Assembly (NCBI RefSeq): GCF_037203605.1
Contig: NZ_JBBDHC010000016.1
Location: 1-64,000 of the forward strand
DNA: 64,000 bases
Origin: Denitratimonas tolerans
GTDB lineage: Bacteria; Pseudomonadota; Gammaproteobacteria; Xanthomonadales; Xanthomonadaceae
Reading direction: 5' to 3'
Below the pieces are notes generated by a model. It did no database searches. It saw only the letters and a program-made list of their open reading frames with translations, and had not been told where the DNA came from. Position 1 is the first letter of the stretch, and the number at the start of each line of letters is the position of its first letter. The translations under genes and the position numbers were made by a program. Below, in pieces: positions 8,149 to 16,622 of this stretch.

Positions 8149-8757
8149 CTAGAGCGGTTCGCGCGCCAGCGCCGCCATCAGCTGCCGCAGCGCCCGGCCG
8201 CGGTGGCTGACCGCGGCCTTTTCCTCGCGGCTGAGCTCGGCCGCGCTCTGGCCGCTGGCCTCGTCGAAAAACACCGGGTCGTAGCCGAAGCCGTCCTCGC
8301 CCTGCGGGGCGTGCAGGATGCGCCCGCGCCAGCGGCCTTCGCAGACCAGCGGCGCGGGATCGTCCGGGTGGCGCAGCAGCACGAGGGTGCAGTGGAAGTG
8401 CGCGCCGCGGTGGGCGTCGGGAATTCCGGCCAACGCGTCGAGCAGTTTCAGGATGTTGGCCTGCGCGTCGCCGTCCGAGCCGGCGTAGCGCGCCGAATGC
8501 AGTCCCGGCGCGCCGCCGAGCGCGTCCACGCACAGGCCCGAATCATCGGCCAATGCCGGCAGCCCCGAGATGCGGCTGGCGTGGCGCGCCTTGATGAGCG
8601 CATTTTCCACGAAGGTGGCGCCGGTTTCCTCGACCTCGTCGATGCCGAACTGCGCCTGCGGCACGACCGTCATGCCGGCCGCGCCCAGCAGCGCGCGCAG
8701 CTCGGCGAGCTTGCCGGCGTTGTGGCTGGCCAGAACCAGGCGCGCGGCAGGTTCCAT
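8149..8757 (-). CDS. rdgB: Non-canonical purine NTP pyrophosphatase RdgB
   Basis: A 202-residue HAM1/RdgB-family enzyme that hydrolyses dITP, ITP and XTP to monophosphates, keeping deaminated purines out of nucleic acids. The substrate loop SHNAGKLAEL is near the N-terminus, LADDSGLCVDALGGAPGLHSARYAG is in the middle, and GFGYDPVF and SHRGRAL are toward the end. The start is fixed by a TGATG junction in which the dacA stop shares its last base with the rdgB ATG. This implies translational coupling. The next gene, purC, is also in purine metabolism. Confidence 0.95.
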   Translation of the reverse strand: MEPAARLVLASHNAGKLAELRALLGAAGMTVVPQAQFGIDEVEETGATFVENALIKARHASRISGLPALADDSGLCVDALGGAPGLHSARYAGSDGDAQANILKLLDALAGIPDAHRGAHFHCTLVLLRHPDDPAPLVCEGRWRGRILHAPQGEDGFGYDPVFFDEASGQSAAELSREEKAAVSHRGRALRQLMAALAREPL

Positions 8758-9965
8758 CAGTCGGACTCCCACCACAGCCAGAAGCCGTCGCTGATGCGCT
8801 TGAAGAATCCGCCTTCGGGGGCGTCGGCCAGCGCGATCAGGGGACGCTCGGCCAGCACCTTGCCATCGAGAGAAAGCCGCAGGGTGCCGACGCCCTGGCC
8901 CTTGGCGAACGGGGCCACGAGCTGGCGCGGCAGATCCATTTCGGCCTTCACTTCTTCGTAGCGTCCGCGCGGCACGGTGAGCAGCAGCGGTTCGGCCAGG
9001 CCCAGCGCCAGCGTCGCGGATTCGCCCTTCCACAGCGCCGGTTCGCTGACTGTCTGGCCGGCGTCGTAGAGGCGGTGGGTCTCGAAGAAGCGGAAGCCCC
9101 AGTTGAGCAGGGCATAGCTGTCCTCGGCGCGCTGCTTTTCGCCGCTGGAACCCATCACCACGCTGATCAGGCGCTGGTCGCCGCGCTTGGCCGAGGCCGC
9201 CAGGCAGTAGCCGGCGGCGGAGTGGTGGCCGGTCTTGATGCCGTCGATGGCGGCGTCCTTCCACAGCAGCGAGTTGCGGTTGTGCTGACGGATGCCGTTG
9301 AAGGTGAATTCCTTCTGCGAATACACCGCATATTCGCGCGGGAAGTCGCGGATCAACGCCTGCGAGAGGCGCGCGATGTCGTGCGCGGTGGTGTAGTGGT
9401 CCGGCGCGGACAGCCCGTGCGAATTGACGTAGTGGGTGTCGTTCAAGCCGAGCTTTTTGGCGTAGGCGTTCATCAGGTCGGCGAAGGCGGGCTCGCTGCC
9501 GGCCACGTATTCGGCCAGCGCGATCGAGGCGTCGTTGCCGGACTGGATGATCATGCCGTGCAGCAGGTCGCCCAGCTTCACCTTGCTGTTGACCGGCAGG
9601 AAGCTGGTGGACCCGTCCGTACCGCCGCCGCCGCCGCGCCAGGCGTTTTCGCTGATCGGCACCTCGTCGTCGAGCGAGATCTTGCCCGCTTCCAGCTCGG
9701 CCGAAACCACGTAGGAGGTCATCACCTTGGTGATGCTGGCCGGCTCGACCCGCGTGTCCATGTTGCTTTCGGCAAGCACCTGACCGGTGGCATCGTCGAC
9801 CAGAATCCAGGCGCTGCCGTTGACCGACGGCGGAGCCGGCGTCACCAGCGGCTGCGCGGTGGGCGTGGGAAGGTTTGCGACCGGGCGCGGTGCCGCAGGT
9901 TCCTGCGCCGTGGCGCAGACGGAAACGACCAGCAGCGCGCCGGCCAGAAGGTTCTTGACGTTCAT
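8757..9965 (-). CDS. dacA: D-alanyl-D-alanine carboxypeptidase (PBP5/6 type)
   Basis: A 402-residue low-molecular-weight penicillin-binding protein that trims the terminal D-Ala from peptidoglycan stem peptides. It has a signal peptide (MNVKNLLAGALLVVSVCATA), a proline-rich linker, and the three active-site motifs: SITK (Ser77, Lys80), SGN (142-144) and KTG (244-246). The C-terminal beta domain and a final aromatic segment ending FWLWWESD fit an amphipathic membrane anchor. The chosen ATG is the one directly before the signal peptide. It follows rlpA at 85 bp, the usual mltB-rlpA-dacA order. Confidence 0.93.
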   Translation of the reverse strand: MNVKNLLAGALLVVSVCATAQEPAAPRPVANLPTPTAQPLVTPAPPSVNGSAWILVDDATGQVLAESNMDTRVEPASITKVMTSYVVSAELEAGKISLDDEVPISENAWRGGGGGTDGSTSFLPVNSKVKLGDLLHGMIIQSGNDASIALAEYVAGSEPAFADLMNAYAKKLGLNDTHYVNSHGLSAPDHYTTAHDIARLSQALIRDFPREYAVYSQKEFTFNGIRQHNRNSLLWKDAAIDGIKTGHHSAAGYCLAASAKRGDQRLISVVMGSSGEKQRAEDSYALLNWGFRFFETHRLYDAGQTVSEPALWKGESATLALGLAEPLLLTVPRGRYEEVKAEMDLPRQLVAPFAKGQGVGTLRLSLDGKVLAERPLIALADAPEGGFFKRISDGFWLWWESD

Positions 9966-10050
9966 GTCGTGAGGCAGTCCATGCGAAGGGTGTCCGTGCG
10001 CCCGGCGCACGGAACGGGAAGGCGCATTATCGCGGCACCAGGCCGTCGCG

Positions 10051-11085
10051 TCATTGGGTGATCAGGGTCGGCACGCCCAGGCCCATCGCGTGCAGGGTGT
10101 CGGACACCGCAAGGCTGCGGTGGCGCGAGGGCAGTGGCCCGACCCGCACCCGATACACGGTACGTCCGGAGACCTGCGCCGGCTGCACCGACACCGGCAC
10201 CACCTCGGCATGCGTGAGTCGCTCGACCAGACGCTGGGCGTTGGCGGCCTCGCCGAAGCTGGCGACCTGCAGCCAGAAGCGCCCGGCGTCCACTTCGGGT
10301 GCGGCCGCCGGCGTGGGAGCGGTGACGTGAACGGTCGGGCCGCGCGCGATCGGCACCACGCCGGCGCGCGCCGCGGCCCAGGCCGCTTCCGGCGGCATCG
10401 CCGCAGGCGGAGGCGGTGGCGTGACGCCGCGCTGCAGCGCGCGGATTTCCACCGGCGCGGTGCCGTTCACGTGAACGCCCAGCTTCACCGCCGCCGCATA
10501 GGAAAGGTCGATCAGGCGATCTTCGTGGAAGGGCCCGCGATCATTCACCCGCACCACCACGCTGCGCCCGTTCTCCAGATTGGTCACGCGCACGTGCGTG
10601 GGCAGCGGCAGGCTCTTGTGGGCCGCGCTGAACTGGTACATGTCGTAGGGCTCCAGGCTCGAAGTTGCGCGACCGTGGAACTTGTTGCCGTACCAGGAGG
10701 CGATGCCGCGCGCGACATAGCCCTGCGCGCTGGGCAGCACGTGGTAGTCCTTGCCCAGCACCGTGTAGGGCGAGCGGTTGCCGTAGCGCGCCGGTGCCTC
10801 GCCGGTGGGCTCGGGTTCGACCAGATGGCTGATGTCGGGCGGGATCGCCGGGCCGCCGTCGGACACGCCCGGGCGGTAGAGGCCGCCGGCGGTGTATTCG
10901 CCCGGTTTGTCGGGCCGCGCGCGCGTGACCGGCGGCGGCCGCGTGCCGTGGGCGCGCGCCGCGCGGTGGCCGGCCTCGGGTGTGGATGGTTTGACCGCCT
11001 TGCCGCCGCACGCGGCCAGGGCAATCGACAGCAGCGCCACCGGCAGGAGCCGGCGCGGCAGGAGGCTGTCCGGACTGCCAGACAT
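10051..11085 (-). CDS. rlpA: RlpA septal-ring lytic transglycosylase lipoprotein
   Basis: A 344-residue lipoprotein. The signal sequence ends in the lipobox LAAC (Cys26), followed by a long low-complexity linker. The double-psi beta-barrel domain holds ASWYGNKFHGRATSSLEPYD and VRVNDRGPF, and a C-terminal SPOR domain (RFWLQVASF to YRVRVGPLP) binds denuded glycan at the septum. RlpA cleaves glycan strands lacking stem peptides, so it would act after amidases. The linker is proline-rich (residues roughly 205-260). It is separated by 10 bp from mltB upstream and 85 bp from dacA downstream. Confidence 0.95.
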   Translation of the reverse strand: MSGSPDSLLPRRLLPVALLSIALAACGGKAVKPSTPEAGHRAARAHGTRPPPVTRARPDKPGEYTAGGLYRPGVSDGGPAIPPDISHLVEPEPTGEAPARYGNRSPYTVLGKDYHVLPSAQGYVARGIASWYGNKFHGRATSSLEPYDMYQFSAAHKSLPLPTHVRVTNLENGRSVVVRVNDRGPFHEDRLIDLSYAAAVKLGVHVNGTAPVEIRALQRGVTPPPPPAAMPPEAAWAAARAGVVPIARGPTVHVTAPTPAAAPEVDAGRFWLQVASFGEAANAQRLVERLTHAEVVPVSVQPAQVSGRTVYRVRVGPLPSRHRSLAVSDTLHAMGLGVPTLITQ

Positions 11086-11095
11086 CCTGCGCGCC

Positions 11096-12094
11096 TCACC
11101 GCGCCAGCGCGGGACTGTCGGTGCCGGCGATGGCCTGGGCGAGCTGCAGCACGGCCATCGAATACAGCGGCGAACGGTTGTAGCGCGAGATCACGTAGAA
11201 GTTGTTGAACGTGATCCAGTATTCCGGGCCGTTCGCCCCCTCCAGCCTGAGCAGGGTGGCCGGTGCCGCGTGGCCGATGGCTTCGGCCGGGCGGTAGCCG
11301 CGTGCGGCCAGTTCGGGCAGCGAGTATCTGGCTTCCAGCGAATCGGGCACGAACTCCTGCGCGTCGCTCGCGCGCACCGCGCGCACCGCGACCGGCTCAC
11401 CGGCCTGCCATTTGTGCGCGGCGAAATAGTTGGCGACCGAGGCCAGCACGTCGGGCAGCGAGTTCCACAGGTCGCGCTGGCCGTCGCCGTCGCCGTCCAC
11501 CGCATAGGCGCGGTAGCTCGACGGGATGAACTGGCCCCAGCCCATCGCTCCGGCGTAGCTGCCGACGATCGAATCCAGATCGAGCCGCTCCTCGCGCGCG
11601 AGGGCAAAGGCGTGCGCCAGCTCGCTGCGGAAAAAGTCGGCGCGCTTGGGGTAGAAAAAGCCCAGCGTGTAGAGCGCATCGAGCACCTTGTAGCGCCCGG
11701 TATTCGCGCCATAGCCGGTTTCCACGCCCAGGATCGCCACGAGGATCGGTGCCGCCACGCCGGTTTTCGCCTCGATCTCGCGCAGTGCGTCCTGGTGCGT
11801 GGCCAGAAAAGCCTGACCCTTGGCAATGCGGTCGGTGGTCAGGAAGATCGGGCGGTAGTCCTTCCACGGCTTGGCTTCGGCCGGCCGGGTGATCGCATCG
11901 ATGATGCTCTGCTGGTAGCGCGCCCTGTCCAGCAGCGCTCCGGCGTCTTCGGGCGCGATCCCGTGCTGCGCCTGGACCTGGGCCAGGAAGGCGGCGCGCA
12001 CTTCCGGCTCCAGTTCGCCCGCCGGTGCCGCTGTCGCGGTGGCGCAGGCGAGGATCAGGGCAGCGGAAATGGCGGCAATCGGGAATCGGAACAT
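11096..12094 (-). CDS. mltB: Membrane-bound lytic murein transglycosylase B
   Basis: A 332-residue SLT-type lytic transglycosylase of the MltB family. The catalytic Glu125 lies in ILGVETGYGANTG, and further family segments are GAMGWGQFIPSSYRAYAVDGDGDGQRDLW and FNNFYVISRYN. The N-terminal segment contains ILAC around Cys17, so the protein may be lipid-anchored in the outer membrane like E. coli MltB. Homology begins near the ATG at 12094, although the frame stays open upstream. It heads the minus-strand operon mltB-rlpA-dacA-rdgB-purC and is divergent from the pcm-like gene. Confidence 0.94.
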   Translation of the reverse strand: MFRFPIAAISAALILACATATAAPAGELEPEVRAAFLAQVQAQHGIAPEDAGALLDRARYQQSIIDAITRPAEAKPWKDYRPIFLTTDRIAKGQAFLATHQDALREIEAKTGVAAPILVAILGVETGYGANTGRYKVLDALYTLGFFYPKRADFFRSELAHAFALAREERLDLDSIVGSYAGAMGWGQFIPSSYRAYAVDGDGDGQRDLWNSLPDVLASVANYFAAHKWQAGEPVAVRAVRASDAQEFVPDSLEARYSLPELAARGYRPAEAIGHAAPATLLRLEGANGPEYWITFNNFYVISRYNRSPLYSMAVLQLAQAIAGTDSPALAR

Positions 12095-12211
12095 GGGGGT
12101 GCGCGCAAGGGGAATCGGGCGCAGTGTACACGCCGCGCTGGCGGCCCCTGACGCCCACCCCAACGACCCTTGACTTCCGGCACTGCGTTTCGGCGTCCGG
12201 CTCCGATACGC

Positions 12212-12220
12212 TGGTAAAAT
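12212..12220 (+). promoter_or_regulatory. Putative extended -10 promoter for pcm-tolC
   Basis: TGGTAAAAT fits an extended -10 (TG-N-TAAAAT), with the start codon 36 bases downstream of its end. No clear -35 is spaced correctly, as expected for extended -10 promoters. Confidence 0.4.
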
Positions 12221-12255
12221 CACCGGCCCGCTTCCGTTCGCACCAAGGCAATCCG

Positions 12256-12912
12256 ATGTCGCTCGATTTCGAACAGGCCCGTCACTTCATGGTTAACCAC
12301 CAGGTTCGGCCCTGGGACGTCCTCGACCCGCGCGTGCTCGATGCGATGGGCGCGATTTTCCGCGAGGACTACGTTCCCTCGCGCTATCGCCGCGTGGCCT
12401 TCGCCGATCTGGCGCTGCCGCTGGAGCACGGTGAGTTCATGCTCAAGCCGGTGCTCGAAGGCCGCCTGCTGCAGGCGCTGGAACTGGCACCGACCGACGA
12501 CGTGCTGGAAGTGGGCACCGGCAGCGGCTATCTCACCGCCTGCCTGGCCACGCTGGCGCGCGACGTGGTGAGCATCGACATTCACGCCGATTTCGTCGAG
12601 CGCGCCCGCGCCCGCTTCGGCGCGACGGGTTTGACCAACATCCGCGTTGAACAGGCCGATGCGCTGGCATTCGACCCGGGCCGCAGCTTCGACGCCGTGG
12701 CCGTTGGCGGTGCCGTCGCGACGCTGCCGCAGGCCTTCCTGCCCTGGCTCAAGCCCGGCGGACGCCTGTTCGTGGTGCAGGGCCACTCGCCGGTGCAGCA
12801 GGCCGTGCTTTATCGCCGCACCGCGCAGGGCCATGCCGTCGAGGAAGGCCTGTTCGAGACCGAGGTGCCCTACCTGGTCGGAGCCGAACCCTCGCCGCGC
12901 TTCGCGCTTTGA
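12256..12912 (+). CDS. Protein-L-isoaspartate O-methyltransferase-like protein
   Basis: A 218-residue SAM methyltransferase of the Pcm family. The SAM-binding motif VLEVGTGSGYLTACLA is in the middle and SIDIHADFVERAR follows. Pcm repairs isoaspartyl damage in proteins. This member belongs to a divergent subgroup that commonly precedes tolC: the N-terminus MVNHQVRPWDVLDPRVLDAM differs from classical Pcm. Its true substrate is therefore uncertain. The start is supported by AAGGCA 8 bases upstream. tolC begins 26 bp after its stop, so the two are probably co-transcribed. Confidence 0.85.
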   Translation: MSLDFEQARHFMVNHQVRPWDVLDPRVLDAMGAIFREDYVPSRYRRVAFADLALPLEHGEFMLKPVLEGRLLQALELAPTDDVLEVGTGSGYLTACLATLARDVVSIDIHADFVERARARFGATGLTNIRVEQADALAFDPGRSFDAVAVGGAVATLPQAFLPWLKPGGRLFVVQGHSPVQQAVLYRRTAQGHAVEEGLFETEVPYLVGAEPSPRFAL

Positions 12913-12938
12913 TCGACACCCTTTCCAGGAGCTTTCGC

Positions 12939-14357
12939 ATGTCCCTGCCAAGAATTTCCCTGATCGCCACCGCGCTGCTGCTCACCGCAGGCGGCAGCGC
13001 CGCCGCGGCCGACCTGATGCAGGCCTACACCCTGGCCCGCGACAGCGATCCGCAGCTGGCCATCGCCGACACCTCGCGCGAGGCCGGACAGCTGCGCGTC
13101 ACACAGAGCCGCGCCAATCTGCTGCCCACCCTGTCCGGTTCTGCCGGCTACTCGCGCAGCGGCACGGATACCTCGGGCGAGCGCGTGCTGTCGGTGGACC
13201 CGCCGATCGTGTCCACCACCAACACCAGCTCGCATTCGAGCGGCCGCAACTACGGCCTGCAGCTCAACCAGTCGATCTACAACCACGCCAACTACACCCA
13301 GCTGCGCGCGGCCCGCAAGCGCGGTGAAGTGAGCGAAGTGCAGTACGACGCCGAAAACGACAACCTCATCGTGCGCGTCGCCGAAGCCTACTTCGGCAAC
13401 CTCACCGCGATCGACGCGCTGGTGTTCGCGCGCGCCGAAGAGCGCGCGGTGAAGCGCCAGCTCGACCAGGCCGAGCAGCGCTTCGAAGTCGGCCTGACCG
13501 CGATCACCGACGTGCACGAAGCCCAGGCGCGCTACGACAGCGCGCGCGCCGGCGCGATCAGCGCCGAGGTGGCGCTGGAAGACTCGCGCGAGGCGCTGAT
13601 CCAGATCATCGGCCAGCCGCTGGAAAACCTGCGCGGGCTGGGCGAGGACTTCAGCCCGGCGCGGCCTTCGCCCTCGGGCGTCGATGCCTGGGTGCAGCTG
13701 GCCATGGACCAGAACCCCACGCTGCGCGCGCAGGCGCTTTCCGCGCAGGCCGACGAGCTGGATGTTTCCACCGCGCGTGCCGGCCACCTGCCCTATCTGT
13801 CCGCTTCCGCCAGCCGCGGCCGCAGCTACGGCTGGGGCGAATCGGCCGGTGCGGCCGGCATCATCCCGAGCAACAGCCAGGGCGACGACTGGCGCGTCGG
13901 AGTGAACCTGGTGGTGCCGATCTTCTCCGGCTTCGCCACCCAGTCGCAGGTGAAGCTCGCGATCAACGCGCGCGACCAGAACGCGCTGCGCTACGACCAG
14001 AACCAGCGCGCCATCCTGCGCCAGACCCGCAACGCCTATCGCGCGCTGGAGGCGGGCATCAGCGAAGTGGAGGCCCGCAGGCAGGCCGTGGTGTCGGCGC
14101 GCAGCGCGCTGGAAGCGACCGAGGCCGGCTTCGAGGTCGGCACCCGCACCATCGTCGACGTGCTGCTCTCCCAGCAGGTGCTGTTCCAGGCCCAGAGCAG
14201 CTATTCCAGCGCCCGCCACAACTTCCTGGTCAACACCCTGCGGCTCAAGCAGGCGGCCGGTGTCATCGGCATCGAGGACGTGGCCGAGACCAACCGCTAT
14301 CTGGTGCGCGACGCCGAGGCCGCGCTGGCCGACGGCGGCGATTCGGCCGAAGGCTGA
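12939..14357 (+). CDS. tolC: TolC-family outer membrane efflux protein
   Basis: A 472-residue outer-membrane channel. It has a signal peptide (MSLPRISLIATALLLTAGGSAAAA) and the internally repeated TolC/OEP architecture with long alpha-helical heptad regions and the segment GVNLVVPIFSGF. It forms the trimeric exit duct for tripartite multidrug pumps and type I secretion. No inner-membrane pump or adaptor lies nearby, so it probably serves several partners as E. coli TolC does. The start was set at 12939 because AGGAGC is 8 bases upstream and the signal peptide begins there. The pcm-like gene precedes it. Confidence 0.93.
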   Translation: MSLPRISLIATALLLTAGGSAAAADLMQAYTLARDSDPQLAIADTSREAGQLRVTQSRANLLPTLSGSAGYSRSGTDTSGERVLSVDPPIVSTTNTSSHSSGRNYGLQLNQSIYNHANYTQLRAARKRGEVSEVQYDAENDNLIVRVAEAYFGNLTAIDALVFARAEERAVKRQLDQAEQRFEVGLTAITDVHEAQARYDSARAGAISAEVALEDSREALIQIIGQPLENLRGLGEDFSPARPSPSGVDAWVQLAMDQNPTLRAQALSAQADELDVSTARAGHLPYLSASASRGRSYGWGESAGAAGIIPSNSQGDDWRVGVNLVVPIFSGFATQSQVKLAINARDQNALRYDQNQRAILRQTRNAYRALEAGISEVEARRQAVVSARSALEATEAGFEVGTRTIVDVLLSQQVLFQAQSSYSSARHNFLVNTLRLKQAAGVIGIEDVAETNRYLVRDAEAALADGGDSAEG

Positions 14358-14405
14358 TCGCGGCACCGCCGCGCCACCGTTCCATCACGCGTTCCACTTC
14401 AACCC

Positions 14406-14437
14406 GGCCCGCCCGAGTCATCGGACTCGGGCGGGCC
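14406..14437. terminator. Bidirectional terminator hairpin between tolC and metY
   Basis: A perfect 14-bp stem (14406-14419 with 14424-14437) and a 4-nt loop lie between the two convergent stop codons. It is symmetric and can serve both strands. There is no long T-run. Confidence 0.65.
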
Positions 14438-14458
14438 GCCGGTGCCCGGGCGAGGCGC

Positions 14459-15745
14459 TCAGGCCTGCGCCAGCGCCTGTTCCAGGTCGGCGATCAGATC
14501 GTCGATGTGCTCGATGCCCACGCACAGGCGCACCGTGTCTTCGCTGACGCCGGCCTTGATCATTTCCTCGGGCGAGAGCTGGCGGTGCGTGGTGGAGGCC
14601 GGGTGGGTGGCCAGCGAGCGGGTGTCGCCGATGTTCACCAGGCGCAGGAAGAGCTTGAGCGCATCGAGGAACTTCTCGCCGGCCGCGCGCCCGCCCGGCA
14701 GGCCGAAGGTGAAGAGGCCCGAGCCCTGGCCCTTGAGGTACTTCTGCGCCAGCGCGTGCTCGGGGTGATCGGGCAGGCCGGCGTAGTTCACCCACGACAC
14801 CTTGGGATGGTTCTTGAGGTACTGCGCCACCTTCAGGGTGTTTTCGCAGATGCGCTCCATGCGCAGGGTGAAGGTTTCGATGCCCTGCAGGATCAGGAAG
14901 GCGTTGAACGGCGAGATCGCCGCGCCCGTGTTGCGCAGCGGCACCACGCGCGCGCGGCCGATGAAGGCCGCCGGCCCCAGTGCCTCGGTATAGACCACGC
15001 CGTGATAGCTCACGTCCGGCTCGTTGAGGCGCGGGAAGCGCGCCCTGTGCTCGGCCCAGGGGAACTTGCCAGAGTCCACGATCGCCCCGCCGATGCTGTT
15101 GCCGTGCCCGCCCAGGTACTTGGTGAGCGAGTGGATCACGATGTCCGCGCCGAACTCGATCGGACGCAGCAGGTGCGGGGTTGCGACGGTGTTGTCCACG
15201 ATCAGCGGCACGCCGTGCGCGTGCGCGATCTTCGCCAGCGCCTCGATGTCGGTGACGTTGCCCAGCGGGTTGCCGATGGACTCGACGTAGATCGCCTTGG
15301 TGCGCGCGTCGATCAGCGGCGCGAAGGATTCCGGATCGCGGTAGTCGGCGAAACGCACCTCGATCCCGTACTGCGGCAGGGTGTGGGCGAACAGGTTGTA
15401 GGTGCCGCCGTACAGCGTTCCGGCCGAAACGATGTTGTCGCCGGCCTGGGCGATGGTGAGGATGGCGTAGGTGATTGCGGCCTGTCCGGAAGCCAGCGCC
15501 AGCGCCGCGATGCCGCCTTCCAATGCCGCGACGCGCTGCTCGAGCACGTCCTGGGTCGGGTTCATGATGCGGGTGTAGATGTTGCCCGGCACCTTGAGGT
15601 CGAACAGGTCGGCGCCGTGCTGCGCGCTGTCGAAGGCGTAGGCCACGGTCTGGTAGATCGGCACCGCCACCGAACGGGTGGTCGGGTCGGGCGAATAGCC
15701 GCCGTGCACGGCGATGGTTTCGGGCTTCCAGTTTTCGCGGCTCAT
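14459..15745 (-). CDS. metY: O-acetylhomoserine sulfhydrylase (MetY-like)
   Basis: A 428-residue PLP enzyme of the Cys/Met metabolism family. The internal-aldimine lysine is Lys209 in HSLTKYLGGHG. Other signatures are YTRIMNPT, LASGQAAITYA, VESIGNPLGNV and SLATHPASTTH. MetY makes homocysteine or cysteine-like products from O-acetylhomoserine and sulfide. The length, about 30 residues longer than MetB/MetZ, and the IEFGADIVIHS region favour O-acetylhomoserine aminocarboxypropyltransferase. No met genes adjoin it. It is divergent from the glutathione transferase gene and converges on tolC through a shared terminator. Confidence 0.9.
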   Translation of the reverse strand: MSRENWKPETIAVHGGYSPDPTTRSVAVPIYQTVAYAFDSAQHGADLFDLKVPGNIYTRIMNPTQDVLEQRVAALEGGIAALALASGQAAITYAILTIAQAGDNIVSAGTLYGGTYNLFAHTLPQYGIEVRFADYRDPESFAPLIDARTKAIYVESIGNPLGNVTDIEALAKIAHAHGVPLIVDNTVATPHLLRPIEFGADIVIHSLTKYLGGHGNSIGGAIVDSGKFPWAEHRARFPRLNEPDVSYHGVVYTEALGPAAFIGRARVVPLRNTGAAISPFNAFLILQGIETFTLRMERICENTLKVAQYLKNHPKVSWVNYAGLPDHPEHALAQKYLKGQGSGLFTFGLPGGRAAGEKFLDALKLFLRLVNIGDTRSLATHPASTTHRQLSPEEMIKAGVSEDTVRLCVGIEHIDDLIADLEQALAQA

Positions 15746-15881
15746 GGCGGCGTCCGTCGGGGAGGGAGATCGCCATCATGCCGCGAGGTTATCAGCCGGG
15801 TCGATACGAAACGACATGTGATGATGCGAATTCAGCCATGAGCGGCGCGATACTGTCCGCCCACCCAGCGAGATCCGCGCC

Positions 15882-16502
15882 ATGAACCTGACCTTCTATA
15901 CCCACCCCATGTCCCGTGGCCGCATCGCGCGCTGGATGCTGGAGGAGACCGGCCTGCCCTACGAGGAAGTCCTGCTCGACTACGCCAGCACGATGAAGGC
16001 CCCCGAGTACCTGGCGATCAATCCGATGGGCAAGGTGCCGGCGCTGCGCCACGGCGACACCGTCGTCACCGAAAGCGTCGCCATCGGCCTGTACCTGGCC
16101 GACCTGGTGCCGGAAAAGCGCCTCGCTCCACCGCCCGGCAGCGCCGAACGCGGCCCGTACTACCGCTGGCTGCTGTTCCTTGCCGGCCCGCTGGAAGCCC
16201 TGCTGACCGCCAAACACGCCGGTGCTCTGGCCCCGCCCACCAGCGCCGGCTACGGTGCCGAAGGTGATGTGGTCCGCGTGCTGGAGCAGGCCGTGGCCGG
16301 GAAGACCCACCTCGCCGGCGACCGCTTCACCGCCGCCGACCTCTACATGACCGCCTACCTGAACTTCTACATGCAGTTCGGCATGCTCGACCGCCTGCCC
16401 GCCTTCGAAACCTTCTGCGCCCACCACGCCGAGCGCCCGGCAGCGCTGAAGGCGCTGGCGCGGGATGAGGCGCTGATGGCGGCGCAGCAGGCGGGGCGCT
16501 AG
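15882..16502 (+). CDS. Glutathione S-transferase family protein
   Basis: A 206-residue soluble protein with a thioredoxin-like N-terminal domain (MNLTFYTHPMSRGRIARWML, INPMGKVPALRHGDTVVTES) and an all-helical C-terminal domain (FTAADLYMTAYLNF). The NPMGKVPAL cis-proline and TES glutathione-gamma-glutamyl motifs are clear. The active-site position carries Ser12 rather than Tyr, fitting the beta/theta-like bacterial groups. The substrate is unknown; likely roles are detoxification or peroxide reduction. It is monocistronic by position. Confidence 0.9.
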   Translation: MNLTFYTHPMSRGRIARWMLEETGLPYEEVLLDYASTMKAPEYLAINPMGKVPALRHGDTVVTESVAIGLYLADLVPEKRLAPPPGSAERGPYYRWLLFLAGPLEALLTAKHAGALAPPTSAGYGAEGDVVRVLEQAVAGKTHLAGDRFTAADLYMTAYLNFYMQFGMLDRLPAFETFCAHHAERPAALKALARDEALMAAQQAGR

Positions 16503-16622
16503 TCCTGCGCCTTCGTGGCTTCGTCCAATTGGTATCAGCCAGCACCGGGCGCGTTGCGCGGTGTCCGGGCGGGCCGGTGTCAGCAGGTTGGCTCACCGGC
16601 TGAAAGGCGTACCGACAGATCG

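Noticed and set aside
6241..8961. A 906-codon plus-strand frame opposite the permease, purC and rdgB
   Set aside because: It is a shadow of three well-supported minus-strand genes and has no protein family character.
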